From the NCBI GenBank assembly GCA_002633025.1, contig NMRB01000163.1, positions 432,501 to 496,500 of the forward strand: 64,000 bases of DNA, written 5' to 3'. Below, in pieces: positions 35,663 through 47,012 of this stretch. The stretch is from Notospermus geniculatus (lineage: Eukaryota > Nemertea > Pilidiophora > Heteronemertea > Lineidae). Below the pieces are notes generated by a model. That model searched no databases. It was not told the DNA's origin and saw only the letters and a list, made by a program, of their open reading frames with translations. Numbering within the stretch: position 1 is the first letter of the stretch; the number at the start of each line of letters is the position of its first letter. The position numbers and the translations under genes are program-made.

Positions 35663-35935
35663 CTCATACAGCGGTATTAACGTTCCGCATGAGCGCACGC
35701 GAATAACCCCCGAATGTGTGTGATTTGTTAAGACAACACTCATACAGGGGTATTAATGTTCCACATGAGCTCATGCAAATACCCCAGTGCAATTTGTTAA
35801 GACAACACTTTCATATAGGGGTATTACTGTTCCGCATGAGCGCACACGAATAACCCCAGACTTCCGTGATTTTTTAAACACAATACTCTCATACAGGGGT
35901 ATTAAGGTTCCACATGAGAGTATTTCAAGAGAAAA
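35663..35935. repeat. Tandem repeat, four units of 71-78 bp
   Basis: Each unit starts CTCATACAGGGGTATTA, continues TTCCRCATGAGCGCA and AATAACCCC, and has TTTGTTAAGACAACA before the next. Starts lie at 35663, 35739, 35810 and 35888; the last unit is truncated. Confidence 0.85.
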
Positions 35936-35999
35936 AAGAGAAACTTTTTGTTTAAAAAAACAGTTTTATGTGGTGATAATGCAGGTTACATGTATTTCA

Positions 36000-36678
36000 G
36001 AAAAACTTGGTTTTTGTCCAGAAAAACTAGGTTTTTGGAATAACTAGACAACGGCTTACCATAAACTCAATGAGTTCATTGCGACTTACAGATAAGCCAG
36101 AGATGGGAGGATACTAAGCCTATGAAAGGATGTATTCAGTGGTGGACCAAAAATGTTATTGGTGGACCAGAATGTGGCAATTATTTTGCTGTTTTATTGT
36201 TGTCATCTTTCAAATTATATTTTTCTATCACACGCTGTATATATATTGATGCTTCGTTCTTCACCATGTGGTTAATTGTTATCCTATTGTAACTAGGCCT
36301 ATGACACTAATGACAATGATGTGATTAATTATCTCTGAATATAAATTGCTTTTTAAAACTTGGAAAAAGCAACTCCATGCCTAGATATGTCTTCACTTTG
36401 GACAAGTAAAAGGTGCTCCTCACTCATGGAACTTGGCACCCAACAGGCAATTCACTACTGTTACACTGAGACATTGATGCAATGCCCCATTTTCTGCAGT
36501 TGAGTTGCCCATTGAGAGCCAATTTGTGCAAGAAAACTCTCATGTTGTGGGGCACCTTAGAGTATTTTCTAATCTAAAGAGGTTGAGCACCGAAGTGCAC
36601 TTGTCTGAAAAGGTACTGCAGCTTGGGATAGAGCTGCTATGACCCTGTAGATGGCAGCACATGCTTCCTAATGGAATA
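36000..36678. other. Unique intergenic sequence
   Basis: No gene is seen. A single-end remnant of the CAAGTTGGC element family (GAGAGCCAATTTGTGCAAG) lies near 36515. Confidence 0.4.
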
Positions 36679-36878
36679 TGTGACCCACTCTGGCGAAAAG
36701 AGTCGCATGTTGCTCAGAAAGTTAACCTAAACGAACGAAGATGACACCAGGAGAGAATGGAAGATATAGAATCTTTCAGATTTCATAATAGGCCGACAAT
36801 ACTGAAACTGAAAAACATTTGGTCTCAACCTGCCAAGGTAAGAGCGACATGCATCTCGTTTTGCCCGAGTGGGTCACA
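36679..36878. mobile_element. MITE family TGTGACC, copy 2
   Basis: The ends TGTGACCCACTCTGGC and GAGTGGGTCACA are inverted. It is preceded by TA; the right TA is displaced by two bases. It is co-linear with copy 1 at 2918-3117. Confidence 0.8.
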
Positions 36879-37195
36879 CATACCTAATTTTCATTTCTCT
36901 TTTACCAACAAAGGTATCGAGCAAACATGTCAGCGGTATTCTGCAAGATAGCGATTCTGCAAGTTAAACAGAAGTCATTATGTGAATGGTGCTGCCATCT
37001 AAAAGTTGAACGTCGAAGTTATGTGTTATTGTTGTTGCTGTTGTCCTAAAATTTGTGTATCATCAGGACTTGTTGTGTATCAAAGTTTAATTTTGCACTT
37101 GTGATTATATTTGCTTGCACTCTGTTGTCTCCCACAACCTGAAAATCAGAAATAAAGTATAGCTTGTCAGTGTTGAGCAAGATTGGATGACAGTA

Positions 37196-37390
37196 CAGCC
37201 CCCCCCTCGCTATTACGAACCCTATGGGGTCCAAGGGTTAAGTTCGTACTAATGTGGAGTTTGTAATAGCAAGGATTTACCCCCAGGGATTTACCGTACA
37301 TACATGTCATGAAATTTTGGGAGCCAGATGTTGGGTCCATAATATCCGGGAGTTCGTAACATCGAGGTTCGTAAGAGCGAGGGTGCACTG
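37196..37390. mobile_element. pogo-like MITE, TA-flanked
   Basis: The left end CAG..CCCCTCGCTATTACGAAC faces GTTCGTAAGAGCGAGGGTG..CTG between TA dinucleotides. The CAGT-C-CCTCG..ACGAAC form of terminus is typical of pogo/Tigger-type Tc1/mariner elements as I know them. 195 bp, no ORF of note. Confidence 0.75.
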
Positions 37391-37392
37391 TA

Positions 37393-38160
37393 CTTCAATT
37401 TGATCACTAACTGTGGAAGCAAAATACTCATGTTATGAAATAATACTAAGAAATACTATCTAATGTAGCCCATTTTCTTCTGTTGGCTTCCATAAGTGTT
37501 GAAGGAGTGCAAGAGAGAGAAGAAACAACATTCCTCATCTTCAATTGAAAACAAAGAGAAGATGAAGTTAGTACCGGTACTTTGGATGGCCAAATGCAGT
37601 TGTCGTCACTGTTTTTGTCTTGCATGCCATTTGTCAATTGAATTCTGGAGTTAAATAATTTTAAAGGCAAAATGAAAGGTATCAAAGGATGCAATGACGT
37701 GATGGGAATAAAGTTTGGGATGTGGATGTACATACAGGCAAGGATGACTAAGTTTGTCAAAATATGGAGATGGTATTTTTCAAATGAATATGATTTGTCG
37801 GATGTAGAATGTCAATGTTCTAATAAACCAGACATTATGATTTTCTACAAAATCTTTGCCTTAGTTCATTCTGGCATCTCAAAATACCTGAAGGGAATTG
37901 ATAATCTGAAGAAGGTGGAATCAATAGGAATTTCTTTGACTCATGTTGGAAGTTCGAACTTGAGACACTGCTCCACATATGAGGCAGTCAAGGAAAATCC
38001 ATTTGAGGAAAGTGTTAATGGCCTTGGTGAATCCGCACATTTCAACAGCTGAAATGTACTACGTAAGAGGTAAAAAGTAGCAGATCAATGCACAGGCAAT
38101 CTGACAGCCCTTGTTGATCATTCAGCGACATCTGACGGGTTTTTGTAGACCACGACACAC
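37393..38160 (+). other. Open frame of 126 codons, unrecognised
   Basis: The plus frame 37672-38052 is open but has no domain I know, and its 3' end overlaps a dispersed repeat (R2, 38013-38065). AATAAA at 37708 could end a long synaptotagmin transcript. I do not call a gene. Confidence 0.2.
38013..38065. repeat. Dispersed repeat R2, copy 1
   Basis: GTGTTAATGGCCTTGGTGAA and CCGCACATTTCAA are shared with 52588-52640 in the same orientation. Confidence 0.65.
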
Positions 38161-38309
38161 ATGAGAGTTTCCACCCACAAGTTGGCTCTCAATTGGAAAC
38201 TCAAGCAGAAAACTATGGGCATGAGTCATTGGTTTCAGCAAAACCCATAAGAAACCAACAATAGTGAATGAATTGCCCATTGAGAGCCAACTCCGCATGA
38301 GAAAACTTA
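38161..38309. mobile_element. Inverted-repeat element, CAAGTTGGC family, copy 2
   Basis: ATGAGAGTTTCC..CAAGTTGGCTCTCAA on the left faces TTGAGAGCCAACTCCGCATG..AAAACTT on the right. An inner pair AACCAA and GGTTTC is also inverted. Confidence 0.75.
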
Positions 38310-38399
38310 GTCAATGCACGCACTTCCACCATGCATTTGATGAAGTTACACGTACACGCATCGAAGTCTTAAACACCCTTTGTGAAATTGGCCCAGGAT

Positions 38400-40860
38400 G
38401 TGCAGCTGGGTGAATTGGACATTGCCTGACAGACTTCCTGCTGGAGTTTCATTCCACACAGACCTCAATTCTCTTTGGCTTCTCGCATGTCATAATCTTC
38501 AGTTGACTCTGACCTGAGTCCTGAGTAACAACAAAATGAAATGCTTTTTTGATGAGAAAAGACAAACCATTCTGTTGAAACAAAGGTTGAGGCTATCCTT
38601 CATGCTGAATCGACATGGTGAACATGGAAATTCAAGCTTGTACCAGCCAGGATTGTCAATTGGATCAACTGAATTCACGTTGAGGAAATTCAATGGCCCA
38701 GCAGAACTGGCACTGTTAGAACAGTGTCATTTTGAGTCAGCACTGCATAAAAAGGATACAGGCCAAAATGATGAAGTTCATGTTCCCTCCCTTCCCCATT
38801 CATGAAACTGATCAGTAATTTGTATGAGAGAATGGAAGCCTGGGAACGGGAAATCTCCCTACTCTTTACGAAGGATCCCAAGGGGTCTTTTAGGTGCATG
38901 AATCATAGAAAATTCACACACCACTCGGCCTTTGATGAACCAGTCGAGCAGCACTGGTGGATCAATGTGGAGGTTGAACATGATACAAGAATCCATGCAG
39001 CATCAACTCATGTACAACTTCCACATTGATTGCCTGGGTTGAGCTATATATTTTTAATTGATGACCAGCCTCACTTGGTGTCCACATGCCCAAAAGACAA
39101 AATGCCAGGACTTTCAATCTGTCCCCGACTGTCCATATGACATCTAAAGCATTGATGTTCTAAAATGACAAATTTCCAGTTTCACAAACTGAGAGCTGCA
39201 GCTAGTGAATTGTTTTTGTTGACAGTGTTTGAAATTCTGTCACAAGTCCTACGAGCTCAACACAGGCAGGTGATAGGTCATTAGCGAGGAACTTTGAAAA
39301 ATGTAGTAACAATGATAGGCCATTCTCCACTGATGAGGATCTAAAAGGGTAGTCAAGACCCTTGTCACTGAGTGGAGACTTGTGCCTGTTTTTTCCCTAG
39401 AACTGGGTCACATTTTTCAAAGCTCCACCCCAGCGCCACGACGGGGACGTTACATATCAGGGCGCCATCTGAAAAGAGAAGAAAAGAGTGTAAGTAATAT
39501 GACTGGTGTAAGAGAAAATTAGATACACTATATGAAGAAGAAAATTTACCATACTTACAGTTTCAGTGCCTCAAAATTATAGCGCAGTCCATGCGAGATG
39601 GAAAATAGCCGATAAGCATTTCAAGATGCCAGCGGAGCTGAGCGCAAAAAATATGGAATTACTGTCTCTCTAGACAATATTGGGCATATCGACACCCGGC
39701 GGAAACGCGAAGTCAAAGAGAGTCCCCTCTCTGTGTCACTTGAAGAATGGATCCATCTGGTGATTAAAATCATAACCGCAGCAGTTTACAGGTGGTCATA
39801 TTTCCAATGCACCACCCGGACAGCCTATATGAGTGAGATCTGACGTGTCAGATGTCCTAAGACCTTCTACAGAAAAAAATGTTCCCTCAATAATAAAATC
39901 GTTGGCCTATCATCATAATGTGCAGCTGTAATCAGAATTTAGGAAAATATTGTGAACTCCACAATTTGTCCCAAACAGTCACGGTCCCCCACTCTGGCGA
40001 CTCTTGGGATAATTTTTCATGTGATCTGTTCAGATTACAGACTGCAACCCTACTCCTAAGAAGTAGACCTATATGACTAGCATTTGATGATTCCTCTTCG
40101 TAAGAGTTCAGTTGTCGAAAACTGAATGAGACAATAGAACACAGAATAAACAATAATAACATATGGGGAGGGAGAGGTAGAATTAGTTACGTGTCATAAT
40201 ATACACCACATCGCGACATCAGAATTAACTCGACATGGCAAAAATAAATTTTACAGACAGGTGATGGATAGGCCTAGGTGCAGCCAATCTGCTTTTTTAA
40301 CATGAGTACCCACAGGCGGGTTAAAGTAAAGTAGAGGGTACGCACTTTTTTTAAGTCTTCTTTCTTCTGCAGCTCCTTAAATTTGGTTTGGGTGGGGGAA
40401 CCTACCTAGCTGAAATTGAAATGAAAACAGAACCTACTTCTGTTATGTCACGATCACAAAATGGCATATCAGAAATTGATTCTGCTTTGAACATGGCACT
40501 GACTGCTGACTTACCTTACCAGTGCAGAATATCAGATTTTTACTACTTTTCCATAGACAAATTGTGAAAAATATGTCCAATCAGTGATATTTGGGGATTG
40601 CTTACTTTCAACAATTGATAAGATTCTTTCGAATACAAAGGTAGTTCACAAGTGAAATGTCGTTTGACTAAATGATGGGGATGGAGTGACTTGCCCCACA
40701 TCATGATGAAAAGCCGACATACTTCACAATGGCATGGGAAACACAAACAAATGTGGTGACAGTTTTGGGGGGGGGTACTTTCGTTCGCAAGGTTTTTATG
40801 AGTCAGCTGTGGTGAGTGTGACCTTCAGCTGTCGTGAGCTTGTCCTCTCATCTTCATGAC
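38400..40860. other. Unique intergenic sequence
   Basis: Modest open frames at 38536-38805 and 38802-39029 are unrecognised and lack splice support. The remainder shows nothing except a (G)9 run near 40768. Confidence 0.35.
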
Positions 40861-41310
40861 CCCAAAAACTTGCCCATCTGCTTAGCAAGCGACTGGTCCT
40901 GGGTTCGTTTCCCAGGCCATATGGGTTATGAAGAGTCTTGATAGCTTTCTGGTATCACATCTGCTCAGCAAGTGACAGGTCCTGGTATGGGTAATGAGGC
41001 ACCCTATAGTCCTGTGGTTATCACTGTTAGCGAGTGACAGGCCCTGGGTTCGTATCCTGAGCCATATGGATAAGGAGGAGCCTTGACAGTTCATGGCTAT
41101 CACATCGCTTAGCAAGCGACAGGTCCTCGGTTTGAATCCCGGGCCTATGGAGCCTTGACAGTCTTGTGGCTATCACATCGCTTAGCAAGCGACAGGTCCT
41201 GGGGTGAGTCCCGGGCCTATGGATAAAGAGTGAGCCTTGACAGTCTTGTGGTTATCACATCCACTTAGCAAACGGCAGGTCCTGGGTTTGAATCCCGGGC
41301 CTATGGATAA

Positions 41311-41427
41311 CAGGGTTGGACCTACCATTACTTAGCCAAAGTAAAGAAAATCCCAATTGAACACACTATTGAACAATAGGGATTTTCTTTACTCTGGCTA
41401 AAAAAGGTATTAGTAGGTCCAACCCTG
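41311..41427. mobile_element. CAGGGTTGGACC MITE, copy 1 (in tRNA-like array)
   Basis: A 117-bp near-palindrome, ends CAGGGTTGGACCTACCA and inverse, interior AAGTAAAGAAAATCCC and its inverse. The target duplication GATAA (41306-41310, 41428-41432) interrupts the array linker GGATAAGGAG. Confidence 0.9.
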
Positions 41428-41518
41428 GATAAGGAGTGAGCCAATTGACAGTCTTGTGATTATCACATCTGCTTAGCAAGCGACAGGTCCTGGGTTCGAA
41501 TCCCGGGCCTATGGATAA

Positions 41519-41639
41519 CAGGGTTGGACCTACCATACTTTAGCCAAAGTAAAGAAAATCCCAATTGAACACACTATTAATTGAACAAAAGGGATTTTCT
41601 TTACTCTGGCTAAAAAAAGTATTGGTAGGTCCAACCCCG
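41519..41639. mobile_element. CAGGGTTGGACC MITE, copy 2 (same array site)
   Basis: It inserts at the same linker position as copy 1, with GATAA following at 41640-41644. It differs by a four-base centre insertion and a C for T in the right end. Confidence 0.88.
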
Positions 41640-41817
41640 GATAAGGAGTGCCGCCAAATGACAGTCTTGTGGTTATCACATCCGCTTAGCAAGCTACAGG
41701 TCCTGGGTTTGAATCCCGGGCCTATGGATATTATATGGAGTGAGCCTTGAGAGTCTTGTGGTTACATCCGCTTAGCAACCTACAGGTCTTGGGTCTGAAT
41801 CCCGGGCCTATGGATAA

Positions 41818-41934
41818 CAGGGTTGGACCTACCATTACTTTGCCAAAGTAAAGAAAATCCCAATTGAACACACTATTGAACAATAGGGATTTTCTTTACT
41901 CTGGCTAAAAAAGGTATTAGTAGGTCCAACCCTG
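41818..41934. mobile_element. CAGGGTTGGACC MITE, copy 3 (same array site)
   Basis: Same site and flanks (GATAA on both sides). It is nearly identical to copy 1, as expected if array unit and insert were duplicated together. Confidence 0.88.
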
Positions 41935-42115
41935 GATAAGGAGTGAGCCAATTGACAGTCTTGTGGTTATCACATCTGCTTAGCAAGCTACAGGTCCTGG
42001 GTTTGAATCCCGGGCCTATGGATATGGAGTGAGCCTTGAGAGTCTTGTGGTTACATCCGCTTAGCAACCTACAGGTCTTGGGTCTGAATCCCGGGCCTAT
42101 GGATAACACTATTAA

Positions 42116-42232
42116 CAGGGTTGGACCTACCATTACTTAGCCAAAGTAAAGAAAATCCCAATTGAACACACTATTGAACAATAGGGATTTTCTTTACTCT
42201 GCCTAAAAAAGGTACTGGTAGGTCCAACCCTG
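42116..42232. mobile_element. CAGGGTTGGACC MITE, copy 4 (altered left flank)
   Basis: The right flank GATAA is intact. The left flank has GGATAA followed by a nine-base stretch, CACTATTAA, resembling the element centre, so the left junction was rearranged. Confidence 0.85.
42117..42117. other. Reference point: left TIR of MITE copy 4
   Basis: The terminal CAGGG starts at 42116; the unusual nine bases lie immediately before it. Confidence 0.3.
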
Positions 42233-43099
42233 GATAAGGAGTGAGCCAATTGACAGTCTTGTGATTATCACATCTGCTTAGCAAGCGACAGGTCCTGGGT
42301 TCGAATCCCGGGCCTATGGATAAGGAGTGATGAGCCTTGATAATCTTGTGGTTATCACATCCACTTAGCAAGCGACATGTCCCAGGTTTGAATCCCGAGC
42401 CATATGTTTAAGGCGAAGCCTTGAGGTTTTCACTTGCTTAGCAAGCAACAGGTCCTTGGTTCGAATCCCGGACCTGTGGGTATAAGGAGCCTTGATAGCC
42501 TTGTGGTTATCGTATCTGCTTAGCGAGCGACAGGCCCTGGGTTCGAATCCCAGGAGCCATGATAGTATTGTTGTTTCTCACATCCACACAGCAAGCAACA
42601 TGGTCCTTGGTTCGAATCCTGGGCCATATAGGGAAGGAGGAACCTTGATAGTTATGTGGTTATCACTGTTGGCGAGTGACAGGCTCTGGGTTTGAATCCC
42701 GGGCCATATGGTTAAGGAGAGGCCTTGATAGTCTTAGGGTTATCACCGTTAGTGAGTGACAGGCTCTGGGTTTGAATCCCGGGCCATATGGTTAAGGAGA
42801 GGCCTTGATAGTCTTAGGGTTATCACCGTTAGTGAGTGACAGGCTCTGGGTTTGAATCCCGGGCCATATGGTTAAGGAGAGGCCTTGATAGTCTTAGGGT
42901 TATCACCGTTAGTGAGTGACAGGCTCTGGGTTTGAATCCCGGGCCATATGGTTAAGGAGAGGCCTTGATAGTCTTAGGGTTATCACCGTTAGTGAGTGAC
43001 AGGCTCTGGGTTTGAANTGGGTTCGAATCCCGGGCCATATGGTTAAGGAGAGGCCTTGATAATCTTAGGGTTATCACTGTTAGTGAGTGATCTTTGTGC

Positions 43100-43840
43100 A
43101 TCATCAGACTTCCATCAAAATCGGTGACAGCAAGAGACCAAATCATGCCTTGTTAACTCCTTAAGGCTATAATCCGAATTTGGCACAATGTTTGAGAAGG
43201 CATCACAAACATGACCCAGACTGACTGCAACCAACTCATTTGATTCATGAGGCAGGGATTTCCAAGATGCCAGTCAAAGTTCAGAGCTGATTCTCTCATC
43301 CCTCTGAATGAACACCAACCAAACTAGGCCTAAAAGGGTACATGAAGGCTAGAGATATCTAACTTCTAACATAACTGGTATGTTTAAACAGCTTAAATAT
43401 AACTACAGTACAGAAGTACTATCGAACACTATCACTATCAATTAACTATCAATACCAACTAAAGGAAAACCTAGAGGAACCTGAACACACTAAAAACCGA
43501 GCACAGGACCACCGAGAAAACCAACCAAAAGAAGAGAGGACCACCAAAACCACCAGGGATTGTGAATCTGCCAAACTTTGATGATATCTTAGGAATTCAC
43601 AACCGCAATCATCAAGATGAGTGGGCCTTCATTCTGGGTCACATCACATGATGACATTCAACAAGCAAAGTATCAAAAGGGAATTAAAAGCAACTATTGA
43701 GGATAAGACAAGGCCAACTTTCGTCAACAAGCTGCCACCTGTGATGGAATTTTGATGCAACTATAGACTGATGGTGCATCATCAGTCGATACCGGTGCTG
43801 TAATGATATCACCTCAGATTAATTCTGATTCATCGTGCAT
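43100..43840. other. Unique sequence right of the array
   Basis: No gene recognised. It is A-rich on the plus strand between 43380 and 43700 and without repeats that I can align. Confidence 0.4.
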
Positions 43841-43844
43841 TAAC

Positions 43845-43990
43845 TTGGTGACTAAGGTCATCTGACCAAGGGTACGCATTAACAAAGTTTTAGGTCCATA
43901 CAGACAAGTGTTATGAAATGTGCCCTGTAATGGACGATATAGACAATGAAGACACCGGACCTGATAAGAGTTCACCGAGCTAAAAATGTA
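43845..43990 (+). mobile_element. R1 repeat, decayed 3' fragment
   Basis: It keeps GGTCATCTGACCAAGGGTA, ATGAAATGTGCCCTG.AA.GGAC and a terminal GAGTTCACCGAGCTAAAAAT. Many substitutions separate it from the other copies. Confidence 0.55.
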
Positions 43991-44167
43991 GGGTCACCCA
44001 TAATGGGGACCCTGGCTCACTGCTTCAATAGGTGTCACTCAATGGTTAAAACTGTTGAAGAGAACACTGCAGCATGATGAGAGTTCACCAGGTGCTAAAT
44101 TAATATAAATTATAGGAAGCTTACGAAATTTTAAATTAATTTCACCACATTTTCACCTTGTTTTGTT

Positions 44168-44401
44168 GACAAGAAGGGTGTTTGTTGACATGTTCATTTG
44201 AAGATACCCTCATTGTTTCTTGATGGATCACTCTTCCCACCTCTACTGTNAGTTGTTTGAATGAAATAGGGCCAAAAATAAAACTTGCGGGAGGGTCCCT
44301 ATTTTTTATTCTGCGTGGCTCGCAAGAAGGGTGTTTGTTGACATGTTCATTTGAAGATACCCTCTTTGTTTCTTGATGGATCACTCTCCCACCTCTACTG
44401 T
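44168..44401. repeat. Direct duplication of ~78 bp
   Basis: GACAAGAAGGGTGTTTGTTG to CCACCTCTACTGT recurs after 157 bp as CGCAAGAAGGG... to CCACCTCTACTGT. One n (44250) directly ends the first copy. Confidence 0.8.
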
Positions 44402-44498
44402 GCCCTCGACCATGCCCCTGGCCTCTTGGAGCTCTGCTAAGCGGAAGTCAACCACAAAACACCAGGCCCACACATTCGGACTCTGCCACGCCCCCTCT

Positions 44499-44620
44499 CA
44501 GGGTTGGACCTACCATTACTTTTTTTAGCCAAAGTAACGAAAATCCCTATTGAACACACTATTGAACAATACAGATTTTCTTTCCTCTGGCTAAAAAAGG
44601 CATTGGTAGGTCCAACCCTG
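44499..44620. mobile_element. CAGGGTTGGACC MITE, copy 5 (independent site)
   Basis: Same TIRs as copies 1-4 but outside the array, with a different 5-bp duplication: CCTCT on both sides (44494-44498, 44621-44625). This fixes the element ends and the 5-bp duplication length. Confidence 0.9.
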
Positions 44621-44804
44621 CCTCTGGACTGGGGGGATCAACGATACATCGTCAACGTCTGCTTTGCTACTGCTGCAGTAATCAGACAATTCATTACGAG
44701 CATGAGATGGTGCACCAAAATCATCAGATTCATTATCTAAGTAAGTTCGTCAAAAACTGATTCCTCTGACTCACTGTCTTACTCCTCTTGGTTAGCAACA
44801 TCGT

Positions 44805-44856
44805 CTACCTGATGAGGCCATGAGTCGAAGACTAGACTCATGGCCTCATCAGGTAG
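44805..44856. repeat. Perfect 22-bp-arm hairpin
   Basis: CTACCTGATGAGGCCATGAG (plus TC) at 44805-44826 is exactly inverted at 44835-44856 around GAAGACTA. Confidence 0.92.
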
Positions 44857-45225
44857 CATGGGGAGCGAGGGGTAAAATGGTAGCGGTATTTTTGACAGAT
44901 ATTTTGAGCCCCACTTATTATTTCCAAAGAGCAGAGGGTCCTTTTCCAATTTGAGGAGTATCTGACCCTGGTTCCTGCATCCCAAAGCCATGTATTTCTC
45001 ATGGGACACAGTTAATGTCAAGACAAGCAAAGAACTATATTGACATCCTGTGGTTGCATTTTTTGTCTCGAGTCCAAAACAACCAACAAAATGAAACAGT
45101 GCTAAGTTATTGCAGGAAAAATCATCATTTTGCAATGGCTCCAGTGCAACATCCTTCCTTCACCATCTGAACAAAACAACCAGTGCCATGCATGATTCCA
45201 TAAAAATGTTTCTAAAAAACATTTT

Positions 45226-46017
45226 ACAGGAATCGGGGAGAGAAAGTATAGGCCTAGAGAATGCTAAAAAAGAATTTGGGAAGTGCATGTTTGAGAAAAA
45301 AAAGAGGAAAAATAGTCCAAAAAGTGAGCCTACCCCTCAATTTCCTAGCCTACCGGATAGTGATGAAAAACGTGTGGTGGTCGGCCTTGTCACTTGAATA
45401 GGCAGACTATTATTTAGTGACATCCAAACCTACATGTACACAGCAAGTGAACAAAATTCCTATAGAGCTTTAGAGAGGAACATGTTTCCTCATGACCAGG
45501 CACACCAAGTCACAAACATGGTATGAAACTGTGACAAAATATACCATCAATTTGGTGAGAAAACACAGCAATATGCTTCACCAAGACACAACGCATCACA
45601 GAGGAACTTCATCAAAATGTTACAGGAATCGGGGAGAGAAAGTATAGGCCTAGAGAATGCTAAACAAGAATTTGGGAAGTGCATGTTTGAGAAAAAAAAG
45701 AGGAAAAATAGTCCAAAAAGTGAGCCTACCCCTCAATTTCCTAGCCTACCGGATACTGATGAAAAATGTGTGGTGGTCGGCCTTGTCACTTGAATAGGCA
45801 GGCTATTATTTAGTGACATCCAAACCTACATGTACACAGCGAGTGAACAAAATTCCTATCGAGCTTTAGAGAGGAACTTCAAAATGTTTCCTCATGACCA
45901 GGCACACCAAGTCACAAACTGGTATGAAACTGTGACAAAATTACCATCAATTTGGTGAGAAAACACAGCAATATGCTTCACCAAGACACAACGCATCACA
46001 GAGGAACTTCATCAAAA
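45226..46017. repeat. 396-bp tandem duplication, two units
   Basis: Unit 1 (45226-45621) and unit 2 (45622-46017) both start ACAGGAATCGGGGAGAGAAA and end AACTTCATCAAAATGT, with few differences. A diverged partial third unit follows to about 46130 (CACCAAGTCACAAAC, TACCATCAATTTGGTGAGAA). The lysine-rich plus frame at 45110-45397 spans the start of unit 1; the duplicated part keeps the frame (FEKKKRKNSPKSEPTPQF) up to the same TGA. Confidence 0.88.
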
Positions 46018-46139
46018 TGTTTCCTCGTCAACTGTATCACCAAGTCACAAACATAAATTGTGACAAAATATACCATCAATTTGGTGAGAAAACCCAGCAA
46101 AATGCTTCACCAAGACAAAACACATCACAAATATTGCAT

Positions 46140-47010
46140 ACACAAAATTGTTGCAAAATTTTGCATAACCAATTTGAAATTGTGTCACCACGTTACATGA
46201 AATAACACATGAAACACATGGCTGTCTGCCAAAATAATGTGCAACACCTACTTCCCAACCCCCACGGCCAGACCACAGTAAGCCTATCCAAATGCCACAC
46301 CAAGATTTCCTACAATATGTAAAATCACATTCTCTTCTATGCAAGGTGGTATCTGAACCACCATCCTGTACATAGCAGAGAACATGATATGTGCAAGGGG
46401 AGAAATCGGAGGATTATTTGAACCAGTCAGATTATCTCAATGGATATGGAGTCAAAAATGAAATAAATGCAGTAATTTTCTTCCCATCGCCATTCAAACC
46501 ATTGATTTTCAGATAAGTTTTGAAGCAGGTTCAAGACGTCCTCCGCAAGAAAACATGACTTGCCAAGTCTTCATCTGAGGCTTTGGAATAATATCTTCAC
46601 TCAGACCTTTGTGTATGTGTGTCCTTATAATCCGCTGCTGAGGCATTGCAACTCAGAATCCCTTATCCTTCGTTTATTCCTTATTTGCTCAGGCATCGCA
46701 ACTCAAAGTCACTGAAATGTAGAGCATTTTTTTATGTTTCAAGTAAAATGGTAAGCAGCTAGTCTGACAAATCACCCAGCTAACTGTGATCCAGTTTTCG
46801 TCCATTATTTTGTTTATTCATTTAAAGATTTTACAATAAATATATAGTTGACATGGACTACTAACTGTTTGACACAGTCAACTTCACCCAATCTTCAGTT
46901 TCAGAGCTGAAGGTTTGTCACTATAGTTGACACACATGGCAGTTACCATATGGCAGTTACCATATATTATGGTCGGTAGTCAGGTAAACAAGAGAATTCT
47001 GATTTAGCTT
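46140..47010. other. Unique intergenic sequence
   Basis: No gene, RNA or alignable repeat seen. Confidence 0.4.
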
Positions 47011-47012
47011 AC

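Larger units (their letters stand above)
40870..43092 (+). repeat. Tandem array of ~22 tRNA-like units (about 80 bp each)
   Basis: Each unit reads like a tRNA body: an A-box-like AGTCTTGTGGTTATCAC, an anticodon arm CGC TTAGCAA GCG with AGC (alanine) in anticodon position, and a perfect B box GGTTCGAATCC followed by CGGGCC. Linkers (TATGGATAAGGAGTGAGCCTTGA) replace an acceptor stem and do not pair, and there are no T-runs. From 42711 to 43016 four units are virtually identical with an exact 80-bp period; earlier units are more diverged. The closest local relative is the head of the SINE at 55752-55992, so the array probably grew from a SINE head or tRNA pseudogene. A single n at 43017 sits where the near-identical units end. 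Confidence 0.85.

Noticed and set aside
40870-43092. A cluster of functional tRNA-Ala genes
   Set aside because: The acceptor arms do not pair, the spacing is that of a satellite and no unit has a T-run; only the internal promoter-like boxes and the anticodon loop are kept.
40870-43092. CRISPR-like array
   Set aside because: The repeats are contiguous ~80-bp units without unique spacers, in an intron-bearing animal genome.
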